Shown piece after piece: positions 42,706 to 54,800 of a DNA stretch of 64,000 nt. Numbering within the stretch: position 1 is the first letter of the stretch; the number at the start of each line of letters is the position of its first letter. Location of the stretch: positions 1,881,092 to 1,945,091 of the forward strand of contig BCJJ01000003.1 in the NCBI GenBank assembly GCA_039545355.1. The letters run 5' to 3'. The notes under the pieces were generated by a model, which saw only the letters and a program-made list of their open reading frames with translations, did no database searches and was not told the origin of the DNA. Made by a program: the position numbers and the translations under genes. Source of the stretch: Trichosporon coremiiforme (lineage: Eukaryota > Basidiomycota > Tremellomycetes > Trichosporonales > Trichosporonaceae).

Positions 42706-43514
42706 ACCGTTCTCGGGGCATTCGGCGACCACCCCTCCGGAGGCGGTCAGAACCGCGAACTGGAGGGACGCCCTACCCTGGAGAAGAACAGAGAGGCGAC
42801 GAGGCTGGACATTTAGAGATAGACGAATCGATCAACAACCATAGCATGCGGTGCTAACGACTATACACCTGATCTTTAGAACACTTTACATATGTACATT
42901 CGTGTAAACTGGCCGTCGGCCCCCATCCGATGTGTGCTGGTGCTAACCGCGCTAATGAGCATCTCACTGACAACAGTAACCCCGCCAACGACGGTTCCAG
43001 TGAGGGGGAAAGCAGCAACAATAGGAATACGATACTCTCAGGCGTGTGAGCCCGTAAGAGATCGAGCCGGCCGGTGACCGCTGTGGGGCTGTGGAGCATG
43101 CTAGCTGCCCAGCTGGGTTTTCCCGGCTCCCCTGCGTGTTCTGACCCAAGCGTGGCAGAGTGCGCTCCCCATTACGGGTCGACCGCTGGCCCAGTCGTGA
43201 GAGACGTGGGGGGGCGAGGGCCTGTCAGGTAGCTGAGAATCGATACTAGTCCGGGTCTGGGGTGCTCTTGCGCTGGGCGAGGTGGCTCTTTTCTCTTCTG
43301 CCCCTGCAGCTCAATTGCGTCCGACAGACAACGCGTGCACCATTCCTACGTCCTTTACGGACAATGTGCAGTCTCTCGGGGGTTCTTAAGTGATTGTTAC
43401 CCCACTGCTTCGCTTGTGAAGCCTCTCAGAGGTGGAGAGAAAAGGGTGCCAGACTCGCGGTCAGATTTTCCGGCCCCTGCTCCTGTGCCGGCTGAAAGGC
43501 AGGCTACCAAGAAG
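42706..43514. other. Intergenic region upstream of the tRNA
   Basis: About 800 bp with only short frames. No repeated or coding element was recognised. Confidence 0.45.
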
Positions 43515-43598
43515 TGCCCTATGGCTCAGTTGGCTAGCGCGTGGAGCTGTTAATCTTAACATACTCCGAGGTCCACGGTTCGAGCCCGTGTGGGGCAG
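43515..43598 (+). tRNA. tRNA-Asn (anticodon GTT) with a 10-nt intron
   Basis: The acceptor stem TGCCCTA pairs with TGGGGCA, discriminator G. The D arm is GGCTCAGTTGGCTAGCGC with one T-C mismatch. The anticodon stem TGGAG pairs with CTCCG only if a 10-nt insert (ATCTTAACAT) is removed after position 37, the canonical intron site, leaving loop CTGTTAA with anticodon GTT. The T arm is CACGG TTCGAGC CCGTG. Internal box A (TGGCTCAGTTGG) and box B (GGTTCGAGCCC) are near consensus. Confidence 0.92.
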
Positions 43599-43601
43599 CA
43601 T

Positions 43602-43606
43602 TTTTG
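43602..43606 (+). terminator. Pol III terminator of tRNA-Asn
   Basis: A run of five T starts four bases after the mature tRNA end, as expected for RNA polymerase III termination. Confidence 0.75.
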
Positions 43607-43774
43607 CGATCCTCTGCGGAATCTTCTTGGCGCGCGCGGTTACGCACCTGCTAGAAGGTTTAAGGGGTTCTCCATGGAGCTCTGTTGTTTTGTATGAGCG
43701 TATTCGAGTGGTCAGAGGGTGTTGGTGATGCTGGAAAATCTGAGGAAGCCTCAGGTCTCAGTGTGGCAGTTGTG

Positions 43775-43812
43775 GGATGGCTAAGTTCGCCGGACGGAGC
43801 CCGTGTGGGGCA
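43775..43812 (+). pseudogene. Truncated tRNA-Asn pseudogene
   Basis: ATGGCTAAGTTCGCCGG resembles the D arm of the tRNA at 43515 (ATGGCTCAGTTGGCTAG). It is followed almost directly by GAGCCCGTGTGGGGCA, identical over 16 bases to the T-arm and acceptor 3' end (43582-43597). The anticodon arm, intron and 5' acceptor strand are missing. It is about 180 bp downstream of the intact gene and lacks a foldable cloverleaf. Confidence 0.6.
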
Positions 43813-45536
43813 CTTCCTCTGTCGCTCGCGAGCTCGGTCCTCAAGTCGCGGCTGTTTGGAGACGACACAGCATCACATATTGAGGCTCGGACTGCAGAGG
43901 GGTGACCCATGCGTCTGGTCGCCGTGCCCCGGAGTGTCGGACTTGCTGCCGCGCAGCACCAGCCGCCGATTGATCTTGGATGCCGATCCATCGCCGACCT
44001 CGTCTCTGCACATCGTTCGTGGGACGTAAGAGAGTGGTCAGTTGGCCTATTTCCCACGAGAATTTAACCGAAGCATGATACAGGACGGACTCGTGGGATG
44101 AGCAGAGCAGCGAGGTCGCGTTTCAGCCCCAAGTCCATCGCCTGAGGCTATGAAGACGCACTGATCTCCCACCTCGTCATCCACCTGAAGAGATGGCGAG
44201 GCGATCTCCACGCCTCCTCTTGTTTTGCTGCTCGCTTAGCATTTTGCGATCAGCATACCTCACCCACCTGAAGCCCCAGCCAGTGCGTCTTGGCATGCAT
44301 ACTGGCATGCCCGCCTCGTCGTCGGTGAATGTTCATTCGTCGCTTGCAGTTGCAATCCTCGCAAGCCACATGATCCGCACGAGGGAAGCGTGATAGCCAC
44401 GCGAAGGCCCAAACGGGCGATCTACCACACCCCAAGAGCTCTGGATCAGCTCGCCACCTCATCACACCTCGTTGGGGATCTTTGGGGGTCCGTTGGAATC
44501 CGACACAAGGGAAACATCGGCAAGCGCGGCACTTTGCTCAGGCATGTAGCAGTCAATGTCCTGAAATCAGTTTCCCGACGTTATGGCCTGTCACACCTAG
44601 ATCTCGAAAATACAGCAAAAAAAGGCACACACGACCTTTGTAGGGCCATGGTCTCGTGCTAGGCACACTCTGACAGCCCCAACCTTGCAGAACAATAGAA
44701 CATGGAACAATCGGCGTATCAGCGAACAAGCGATCTGCTGACGTTCTCGGGTCATCTGGTCTTTCATTGGCGTTCTGCTGGCGGGGCATGGCTTACCTGG
44801 CGTCTTCGAAGGGACTTGAGGGCACGCAAACAAACGCTCGGCTTGTGTCACCTCGTGCCTTTCCCTCACCCTCAGTACTTCCTAGGACACCTCCCGGATA
44901 TGTCCAGGAAGACCCAGGGAGGAGCTCCTCCCTAAACAACCTGTCGTGACCACGATAACACACCCGACTCGTCGTCGACATTCCTCCATCCCTTGCTGTT
45001 CCTGGTGGCTCGTGTGGCTTTTCTGTACCTCCATGCCGTCCTCGGTTCCTACTCTTTCCTGACCACTCACACAAGACCTAGCGCTGACCTGTGCGCAATC
45101 CTGTGTCACTCCTGTGCCAGGAATTGATCAGAGACAGCCGGTACCTCCCGGCGTCGAATCGCCCGGCTTCCCCTCCGTTACCTCCGGCTGTCTCCATGTG
45201 TGTCACTTGGCAAGCCTTGCGAGCTCTCGCGCTTGGCGCTGAGAAGGGGCCGGATCCAGAGAGCTCCGCCGGACGGATACCAGCTCTTGTGCAGCAAACG
45301 AGTTCAGATCCCAGAGGGGTGCGCGTGGCAATACATTACACTCGAACGTCGCCGAGATGACCGAGAGAAAATACCAAATATAAAGTGTCTACTTCTACAA
45401 CATGCTGTGATTGATTCTAACTACTTCTGATCCTGATCCCGATACGATTCTGATGATTGATGCGATACTGTCGATTGCGTTTTGATCTGGTTGTTGATTG
45501 TTTGTGTGTGGTTGTGCGCGGCGGCCCTTCGGTCGC

Positions 45537-48500
45537 TTAGATGCGCTCCAAGAAACCCATCTCCCACTCGCCCATGCGCCTCCTCTGCTCCGGGTAGAGT
45601 TCCGTGCTCGCCTTGAGCGCGGCGATGAGCGCATCGCACACATCGGCGGGGTACGTGAGGCGCTCACACTGGCCGGCGTTCTCCGTGTTGTCGCCGACCT
45701 TATACATGATCTTGGCGGCGCGGAGGGTACGGCCCTGAGGGGCGGCGAGGGTGCTGCCGAGCTTGTGGGACTTGCCGCTCTGGCCCTTCTCGATCGCGGC
45801 GGGGCGGCGGAAGGAGATGCGCACAGAGGGGTTGAACACCCACGCGATGAGGCGCGCCTTATGGGTGCTGTCCTCGATCACGAAGCGGTGGCTGCCGTGC
45901 GCCTGCACGAGCTCAAGCATGTCCGATACAAGGAAGTTCGAGACCGGGTAGCGGACCGAGCCCGCGTCGCGGCCGTGAACGGCAACGGCCCACTTGGCGA
46001 AACGGACAGTGCCACCACCCGGCGCGTCAGACTTGCGCACCTTGCCGATCTCCTCGCCACACTGACACGAGGCTACGTGCCACTGGTCGTCCTGAAGAAT
46101 GTTAGCGAGGTGAACTGTATGGCTGGTTGTAGACCCCGAACCGCCTCATGGAACGGGGGATGTTGTCCGGCCCGCCGCGGGACTGCAGCGCTCAATGTTG
46201 GGCCATTGTATCGACCGATAAAGCGCGGGACTTGCAAGAGTTCCGCGCCGCCAGTGGGGCGCATGGCGTCGGCCTTCTTATCGGCCCGTTGCTGGAGCAA
46301 GGGTCGGACAAACATCGTAAGATTACTCACCTCAGAGACCTTCTTGACGCCGTTAACGTGGTCGCCGGAGACCAGGAGGTAGGAGCCTCCAACGAGAACG
46401 GTGTTGTCGTCGGGCCAGAAGCCGTCGCGGGCCTTCTGGGAGATCTGAGCGGTGAAGGCGGGGTCGCTGTGGCACATCCAGACCTCGAGCATCTCGGCCC
46501 AGTGCTCGGAGGGCAGGTCCTTGAACTGAATGTCGAGGGGGAAGGTAGCGAGCTCACGCTCGCAGTTGTTGCAGCACAGGCTCTGCGGGTGCAGACTCCT
46601 CAGACTCGGGGCAGAGAGGGCGTGCGTGATGGCCGAGTTGTACGCGAGGGTCGGGGTCGGTCCCGGCAGGGCGGCGATGCGCGCCTCCATGTGGTTGTTC
46701 GTGACGGCGAGGGGGATTTTCTGGCCCAGAGGAACGGGCGAAGGAAGACCGATAGCGAGCTTGAAGTCCGAGTCCGTGTCACACACGAGCGTAGCGTCGC
46801 TGGCATTGTCGACATCGAGCTCGAAGCCAACGTCGTTCGCGCCGTAAACAATGCAGAGCGTCGTGCACAGGTTCTCCTGGTGCTCGCAGATGTAGCCGAT
46901 ATTGGCCGCGTTGGGCTTGCCGGACGACATGGTGCGGAGGAGCCGTCCGGGACGCGAGGCAATACGACGGAGAGCGCTTTCCTTCTTCTCCTTGCGCTTG
47001 AAGCCTAGGCTGCCAAACGAAGGCGAGGCCGGCGGGGAGGTAGCAACCGGCGAGACAACGATGGAAGGAGAGGAGATCTCCTGGTTCCTCAGACGCGAAG
47101 TAGACTGCGAGTCGAGTATAAGGTCGACAAAATCGTCCTTCCCTGTCTTGAGCTTTGGCGGAGACCGCGGGGCAAAGGAGGCGATACGAGGCGCACGAGG
47201 CGTCTTCGGGACGTGGACTTCCTGGTTTTGGAAGCGAGTCGAGGACGTGGCCGCGAAGAGCGTGTCGAAGAGGTCGTCGTCGTCGCCGCAGACCGGGGCT
47301 GGTCGTCTCCGGGGAGCAATGGACTGGACCGACTTCCTGTTATCCCGCGAGGAAGGTAGGGAACGAGAAGTCAGGCGCGGGGTGAAGGGCGGCACGGGCG
47401 AGGACTGGCACGAGCTGCTCGAGATGACCTGGTCGATGGACGCTTGCGGCGAGTGCCTGCTCTTGCGGGGAGGCTGGGAGGAGTTGCGCGGTGGTCGGCG
47501 CTGCTCCTCGGAAACCAGAGAGACGGAGGATGCGGCGGGCGAGTTGGCGGTGGTAGAATTCGTGCGGACTTTGGCAAGTTCGATCAATCCTCGGAGGAAG
47601 GCATCGCGCTGCGTCATAATTAGCCTCCGCGCCTTCCTTCCGTTTCTGCCATTGCTGTACTCACCTCACGCAGCTCATTCGCTCGGGCGATGTTGTCGTT
47701 CGGGCAGTCGGACAGGCCACGGTCGAGCTGCGCGTTCGTCTGCTGCAGCGCGTCCTTGAGGACCTGGCGGCGCTGTTTGGTCAGCCAAACTTTTCTCCGG
47801 GTGTGACCGGTCTGGTCGCTGATGGTTGAACTTACCTTCTCCTGACGCCTGATGGTCCAGTCCGCCTTCTGGCCAATGTCGAGCCGGTCGACCCTGTCGA
47901 TGATGTCGTCGAGCTCCTGCATGTCCATTGTGCGCTGCCATTGTCCCTCGAGGTGGGGTGCGATGCGGTGGAGGCGCTCGATGACGGACGCCACCGTGTC
48001 GGAGTCGGCGCTCCGCACGAGCCCCTGGGCCTCGGTGGCGCCCAGGGATTGCTGTGACTGGAGGGATTGAACAGAAGCCAGGGAGGACTTGCTCGCGGCA
48101 GCCTCCCTGACGAGGGTTGAGACGCTGGACGAGTACGACGACTTGCTCCTGTCGCGGTGCATGCCGTGCTGATAAGGCGAGGGGAACTGGGGTCGCGAGG
48201 CCGAGGTGGACGCCGTAGATGAGGCAGCCGAAGCCGCAGAGGCGCCAGAAACAACACGCCGGCAGGGTGGTGTGCCAGGAGAAGGCGGGGCAGGCAGGGG
48301 CGACACTGGTGGCGGGGACCGTGCGGGCAGGGCTCTCGAGGTGTCGGCGCGGGATGCCCTCGGCGATTCCCGGCGGCGCTGGACGAGCTGCACGACCGCA
48401 TGGCTGAGCGACTCGACCCGGGCCCAAGCGAGGTCCTCGCGCACGGCGTGCACGGCGGGGTGAAGGAGGTCGACCTCGGACGCCGTCGGCTCCGCTCTCG

Positions 48501-49051
48501 GCGGACGCTGGGCGGCGGCACGCTGGACAGCCTCGAGAATGTGAATCAGGCGGAGATACGGCGAGGCGACCTGGGTCGGGTCGTCGGGGGGTGTGACAGG
48601 GGAGGAGATCGCCGACGAGGGATGGAACGTCTCGAGCTCGTACGAGGCTTCAAGCAGGTCGTGGATCGCACTCGCCAGCTGCTGCTCTTCCGCCGCGCGC
48701 TGCAAGCCCCGAGGTGACTTCTTTAGCCGCTCGAGAACCTCGACGCACGCGCACTGGATTCCCGGCAGGTTGATCTCAGTCATGTCGTCATACTGACATT
48801 AGCTCGTGTGACGGAGGCGTACTTACATCGTAGACGATGTCCAAGGCTGAGAAGTCGGTCGACATGTCAGTCGACATGTCTTCGGTGCTGGACGGCATCT
48901 CGGGCGAGCGCGTGCTTGCGAGCCGGACGAGGTCGAGGAAGAGAGGTTCGCGCGGGAGCGATAGTGAGTCGAGGCTCATGTCGCTGAAGCGCTGTTCGTG
49001 CGGCGGGCTTGCGGGGAGAGGGGGGAGGGGACGACTCTGGATCACGTCCAT
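45537..49051 (-). CDS. UBE3D-like HECT-type E3 ubiquitin ligase, N-terminally expanded
   Basis: Five exons, 48827-49051, 47836-48792, 47665-47772, 46331-47608 and 45537-46091, give 1040 residues. The last ~390 residues match the UBE3D/HECT_2 (E2-binding protein) family: LCCNNCERELA, then FKDLPSEHWAEMLEVWMCHSD, the metal-binding VASCQCGEEIG, VRYPVSNFLVSDMLELVQAHGSHRF and the terminal WEMGFLERI. Family members bind the E2 UBE2C and ubiquitinate substrates such as cyclin B. The first ~650 residues are not found in the ~390-residue animal protein; they are Ser/Pro rich with short coiled-coil-like segments (VLKDALQQTNAQLDR). Intron 4 is 239 bp and splits the region before the CQC site. Whether the N-terminal part is truly one protein depends on four in-frame junctions, all of which agree. 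Confidence 0.82.
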
Positions 49052-50078
49052 GTTGAGCGTAAATGGGGTGGGCGCCGAGGCGGGTTGTCTTTAGGCTGGC
49101 GCTCGAATGTGTAGGATGATAATGTCTGGGTTGTGTCTGATAATGTCTGGGGCAAAGTTTCCGGTGGCCACAACAAACACCACTGACCTATATATCGCGC
49201 TCGGTCTCCCCTCTCCCTCGCGTCCAAACATGGCCTCTGCTGCACTCCAGCCATTCATGAAACGATGCGAAATGAATGTCCGACCAGAAAACCTGGCGCG
49301 GGTTGAACCGGTATCGCCAGGGTGGTGCACAGGGATTATGTCGAGGTGGTTAGTCACCATCACGCCGTCGTGCTCCTGGTGCGCTTGGAGAGGGCTGAGG
49401 ACGGCTGGGGGAGCGCCTTATGCTCCTGGCACCTCCTGCCACCTCCTGGTACCTTGTTGACCCTCCTGTTCGGACGGGCAATAGCGGAGTTTGATGCTTA
49501 CCTTGCAAGGCCATGGCATTCCTCCCCTTTCAACATCCCCCTCGCTGCCCCGACCATCCCTACAGCTCCCTACGAGCCACCGCGAGCCACAGCAAGCCCT
49601 AATGCAGCCTCGCCGCCACCCCAAGACATGCTAGACAGAAAAACAGGCAGGAACGGAACATCAAACTCACGGGGTTGCGCAGGAATCATGGGAGCTTTAA
49701 GAACAACTACGAACCGGCATCACCTCGCATCAGCGTCAGAGTCGCGTTAGCGCATCAGCGCGTCGAGCTCGGTGTGTTTGTCGTGGACCAAGCCCAAACC
49801 GGACCCAGGAAGTACGGGGCAAGTGTCTGTGGACAATGGACAGCGACGCCACAAACTGTGTTTTATCATGTGCATACGGAACAACCCGTCTCTGGTCGTG
49901 ATAGCCGGACAAGGACAGGAACATCGGGTGCGCGGCGACTTGATAGCGGCAGTGGTGCTGGTCTGGCGTTTGGCCGGCTTAGTTCTCGGGCATGTGGTTC
50001 TTACGTGACAATATCGGAACAGGGAGCATCACCCAGCGCTACCGAAGGTTCCAGCGAATGTTGCGGGCAGCTCACCGA
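49052..50078. other. Intergenic region of about 1 kb
   Basis: Between two minus-strand genes. Near 49110-49150 the phrase GATAATGTCTGGG occurs twice, 24 bp apart, close to the E3 ligase start. No coding signal was found. Confidence 0.4.
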
Positions 50079-51175
50079 CTATCCCTCCATGCGAAACACC
50101 TCTTCACAGTCGGCCCACCACGGTCCGTCCTTGCTCCCCGTAGCACCTGGGACAAGGCTCTCCTGCATCCCGTCCGTCAGCTCCCACCACCGCCGCGTCA
50201 CAGGGCAGTCCTTAATAGTCGCCATGTCGGCGTCGAAGTCGTCGCCAATGTACCTCATGTGAGCGATCAGGAGATTCATCGGCTCGAAGAAGTTGATCGA
50301 ATAGTCTGTCGTCAGCTACTATACTCTGAATAGCCTGGCGTCCCGGGTCGCAACGCCCGACTACGCCTGAGTACGCCTGGCCACGCCCCAGCAGCCGCCC
50401 TCCGTCAGCAGTCATCAGGTAGCGTCAGCTGGACGCAGACTTACCGACAATGTGCGCGCGACGCAGGGCGCCAAGAACCTCCGGCCACACCGTGGCATGC
50501 ACCTGCCCGCGTCAGCCGCTTACGCGCTTTGCAACGATGTGGTGAGACTGCGCGGTATGCGTCTCGCAGGAAGCACACACCAAGCCCGGACCCATGTCCC
50601 GGCCAGACTCGGAGCAAGCCACCCCTTGGCCAACCCTTCCCCCTTTCCACCCTTCCCCCTCCTGCGACAACTTGCGAGAGCCACCGCGTTCCACCCTTTC
50701 CACCCTTCCTACTTGTCCTACTCCCTCCTTATAAAGAGTCCGAGCGCAAACCTCTCGCTTGTGCGCAGGACCTTTCCAATGTTGTGCGTCCCATATCACC
50801 ATTCCTGACCCGACACTGGCTTCACTGCCTTCCGGGGCCTAGATCGTGCATGGGACGCAGGGGTCTCCCTTGTTCCGGATGTCGGACAGTCGGGGAGGGA
50901 CTCGGGTGGTCTCTCAATTGCAGCACCACGGATATCACGCGTCCGGATCAGAGCAAACACAGGATCAAGAGGATCAGAACGCAGGATCAGCGACTCACCT
51001 TCTTGTACTCCTCGAGGCGGTCGGGGCGAACCTTGATGACCTGGCAAATACGGCGGCCCTGGTCAGTCGTCGTAGCTGTGGTGGGGGCAGGTACCCGGCG
51101 CTCATGATGAGTGATGATGTTGATCTGATCTGGATCTCGCCGTCTTCTCGCACTCGGCATATTCTTCCCGCCCAT
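50079..51175 (-). CDS. L-rhamnose mutarotase-like protein (RhaM/DUF718)
   Basis: Coding blocks are 50999-51175 (start uncertain; possibly containing an in-frame 36-bp intron ending CTGACCAG), 50445-50502 and 50079-50305. The core reads RICQVIKVRPDRLEEYKK, VHATVWPEVLGALRRAHIVDYSINFF, NLLIAHMRYIGDDFDADMA and TRRWWELTDGMQ, the order and spacing of L-rhamnose mutarotase, a ~105-residue dimeric alpha/beta-barrel enzyme that interconverts the alpha and beta anomers of L-rhamnose. The catalytic His candidate is in VHATVWPE and the paired Trp in RRWW is typical. Intron 1 (about 500 bp) is long. No rhamnose catabolic genes lie nearby. The Arg-rich N-terminal extension (MPSARRRR) is doubtful. Confidence 0.75.
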
Positions 51176-51841
51176 CGTAATTCATCCCGGCCCGACAGGG
51201 CCGACAATCCGGCATCTATCTTGGTCGCATATCTCCACCCACTTCCCTACCCTCGAACACGGTGCGAGGTGCATATCACTCACTGCTACGCTACTCGAGT
51301 GGCTGGCCCAGGCTGTGCATGTCACTACCTGCGTAGCTGCTCGAAACATCTGGTGTTCACAAGGTGTAACGTCAGCACGTACTACCTCTTCACCAACCGG
51401 AAGACCCAGGAGTCGGGACGCCCGAGTGGTACATCTACAAGGGCCTGCTATCAACACCGCCTTGCCCCTTACTCGTCTTGCGTTGATCAGGTCGCATCGC
51501 GCACACAAATCAGTCTCGTGACGAGCTCACGGTGACTCTCCTATCGGTCGTTCCTCGTCGATCCTGAGGCGGAGTTACCATGCATCCAACGCTCCCTTCA
51601 TCTCTGTGTGATCCTTGATGTCGTCGCCGTTGTTTCATGCATGGAGCCTATGCCGCTCAGCGCTGAGCGCAGCCGAGGTTGTTGCCATCGAGGGATGCGA
51701 CATTTAGCCTCCGTCGCAGTCGCCACCGGATGGACGTTGCACCGCACAAGGACGATGTGGAGGTCTGTCCACCAGCGACCACCTCGTCACCGTTTCCCAA
51801 CTTTCATCCCGCACGACCCCAGCGACTGCTAATCGACTTCC
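51176..51841. promoter_or_regulatory. Divergent region between RhaM-like gene and giant protein gene
   Basis: About 670 bp, start codons pointing apart. No TATA element and no other coding signal. Confidence 0.45.
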
Positions 51842-54800
51842 ATGGCGCCCGCCGCCTCCTCAAACGGTGCGGCGCCAACCCGCAGCAGCCAAGACGATCC
51901 CCCGAATCTGAACGGCAGCAACTTCAACTCCAAAACAAACGGGCGTCTAAGTGAAGCTTCAGAAGAATTACGATCTGCCCTCGACGCTGTGCTCGAATCC
52001 GAAGAAGGCTTCCTCGTCAGCCCGGTCGCCTCCGTCGACCACCATGGCGATCAAAGCGTCCCGGTATCGTTCCAGCCGCTGAAACCGCCGGGAGGTTTGG
52101 CTTCCTCCAAGGCACCACCCGATGCTTCTTCCACCACAAGGGGAGGGCTCGCTAACGGCGAATCCCACGCCAGCACGGGCAGCACAGATACCGACCTGCT
52201 GCAACACGTTGACGCGGCGCTGAACAGACTCAACGGCTCGGCACGTCTTACGGCTCACCCCAACGCATCTCAGAGCTCCTCCCGCGCCATGGGCGAGGTG
52301 CTCCCGCCCAGCACTGGAGTACCATTGAACACGCTACCGGAGGATGGCTCAGCGAATGGTTCACCAGCACCTGTCTACTACAGCCTGCAGGGATCGGAGC
52401 TCTCACTAGGTCGATATGACTCGGACGGAGCCAGCTTTGCGACGGCGCCGAGCACGGTGAGGCTGGGCAGCTTCGCCGACAGTGTTGAAACGCTGTCTCA
52501 GACCCCACGCACCGCGACCCCAGCGTCCATGCGACCATCAGCCTCCACCTCAGCGTCCGACTCAACGGTCAACGTGAACTACAACTCCACAGAAGAACTG
52601 TACACGGCAAGTGCGATGACTTCCAAGGGGTCCATCGATACGTTCGCGAAGGCGTCAGCGTCGGAGAAGCCGCAACTTCCCCGATTGTCGGTGATCACCA
52701 ACCTCGCCAACGCCCCCGCTGTTCAAGAAGTCTCACCGGGTAAGGCCCACTGGGAACAAGTCAAACAGCACGTTCTCGCCGCGCCGACTCCACTTAACGA
52801 GCGTATGGCACAGCAACCAAAACCCCAGCCGAAAGGCAAGCTGGCCTTTGTTACGAAAGCGGCAGGCAAGGCAGCGGGCATGGCAGCAAGTCGTCTTGGA
52901 CTGCGCTCCGCTGTCGAATCCGTCATGGGTCTGAACCACACGCCGGCGGAGCAGATGTCGTGGGACACTCTCGGCGTTGCTCTGAATGACCAGGAACGAG
53001 AAGAAGCTTCGCGCCAACGTCGACGCTTCGCTCGCGACATCCGCATCTGCCTTGATCAGTGCGCTTATGAGGAGAGCTGCCGCCGTCTCCGCCGCATGGC
53101 CGTCAAGAGCCAGACGCCCGGTCCAACGCCAAACGGCACAATGCGTGCGCACTCGATCCATCACTTCCGCTCTGGCTACTCAGCGCAATCGACGCATCGC
53201 ACCGACATAGACGACGGTGTCTCCGCCTTCGCCCCCTTCCTGATGGAGCTCCACCGGCACCTCCCCGATGCGCGCGCGAAGCGAGTTTGGTCGCGTACGT
53301 GCCCGCATCACTCGGCCATCCTCGCCGAGCTCGGAGTCACGTTCATTCCCGACGCTAGCTCGACGGACGGCGAGCGTGCCCAAGCCCTCGAGGTGTTCGG
53401 CACCGTCGTCCGCAATTGGGCCACGGATAGTACGGACGAGGAGCTGGCGCGGTGGCTTTGGCTCTGTCGTGCGCTCGTGATCGAGGACCGCGTTCTGCGC
53501 GGGCGTGGACTGCCATTGCTAGTCGACCTGCTTCACGCCAACCCGGCCCTGCCTAAGGCGTCGTACGCCCCTTCAACTGCGTTCGACTTTGAGAGTATCA
53601 CCATCGCGCTCCTGGCCCTCCTACATGCGCTCGAGAGCACGCCCACCCGCGCCGACGATCAGGTGCAGATGGCTGCCGGGCTGCTCACCGACCTCGCAGC
53701 CGGCGAGGCCATCCACATATCGGTCGAGAGTCTGATGGACCTCCTCCCCGGACTCGACATTGAGAAAGTCAACCCTGGTATAGAACATGAAATGCTGTGG
53801 CTCGCAGTTGGCCGTGCTATCAACACGGAGCTCGAGCTCGGCGATTGGCTCCTGCGTGATCAAGGAGCTGTCCTTAACGTGAGTTCCCGGATCGGCGTTG
53901 AACTGACGCGCAGCGCTATCTCCCCACACCACTTAGCGAGAGGGCATCCGTCGCGATGCAGGGCTTGCGTGCGCTCGCTGCTGTCGAGTTCTTCAACTCG
54001 TTCTCGGTCGTCGTCAAGGGACACGAGGACGAAGATCTCGTCCCGAGCGTCGCGTACTGGGGCGACCTGCTCTATGAGCAGGTCCGCGGAGTGGAATACA
54101 AGCAGGACACGGTTGCGGCGTGTTACCTCTCTCTCCTGCTCGACATTGAGATCAAGAGCCACCAAGGGCAGACAGAGAATCCCTTCGGTCCCGCCAGTCA
54201 GGCGTTTAGCGACAACCACGCGCGCCTCGTGCATCTGCTCGAGAGTGCGCCGAAACGGATCGTTGACGAGGCTGCCGCGCGTGTCATCGCCACGACACCA
54301 TCGGCCGTCGTGCAGTTCGCGCTGCGCAAGTTCCTCGATGGTGACCTCGCCAAAGCGGGCCGCGCCGCGATCCCGCACATTCTGAAGCGGCTCAAGGCAA
54401 CCGACGCCTCGGACCCCGCACTCGTCACGTTCCTCAACTGGCTCGCATCCCGTCACCCACAGCTGTTCTACAAGCCACTCTTCTCGACGGCCGCCGCGAC
54501 GCACAAGGCGTCCCTCGCTGGCCCGCTCCAGGTCGTGATCAATCTGCAGCGTATCGTCGGACCCGACCGATTCTGGACGCAGGCCGACCCGCAAATGGTC
54601 ATGGTTGTGCTCGTCGGCAACGTGTCGCTCCAGCCGGCGAAAGGGAAGGGAAAGGCTGAAAGCGAGGATCTGCCAACGGTCAACGTCAAGTTGGGCCGGT
54701 ATGCGGTACTCGTCGAGCTCATCATGGCGCTCATGGCACGGAAGCTTCCCTCTAGCTCGAGCATGAAGGACTTCCTGACGCAGCTCGAGACGAAGCTCGC

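Larger units (their letters stand above)
43599..45536. other. Gene-free region of about 1.9 kb with a tRNA pseudogene
   Basis: Besides the tRNA terminator and tRNA-like fragment listed separately, only short random frames are present. A-rich sequence near 45360-45480 probably belongs to the 3' end of the E3 ligase gene. Confidence 0.45.
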
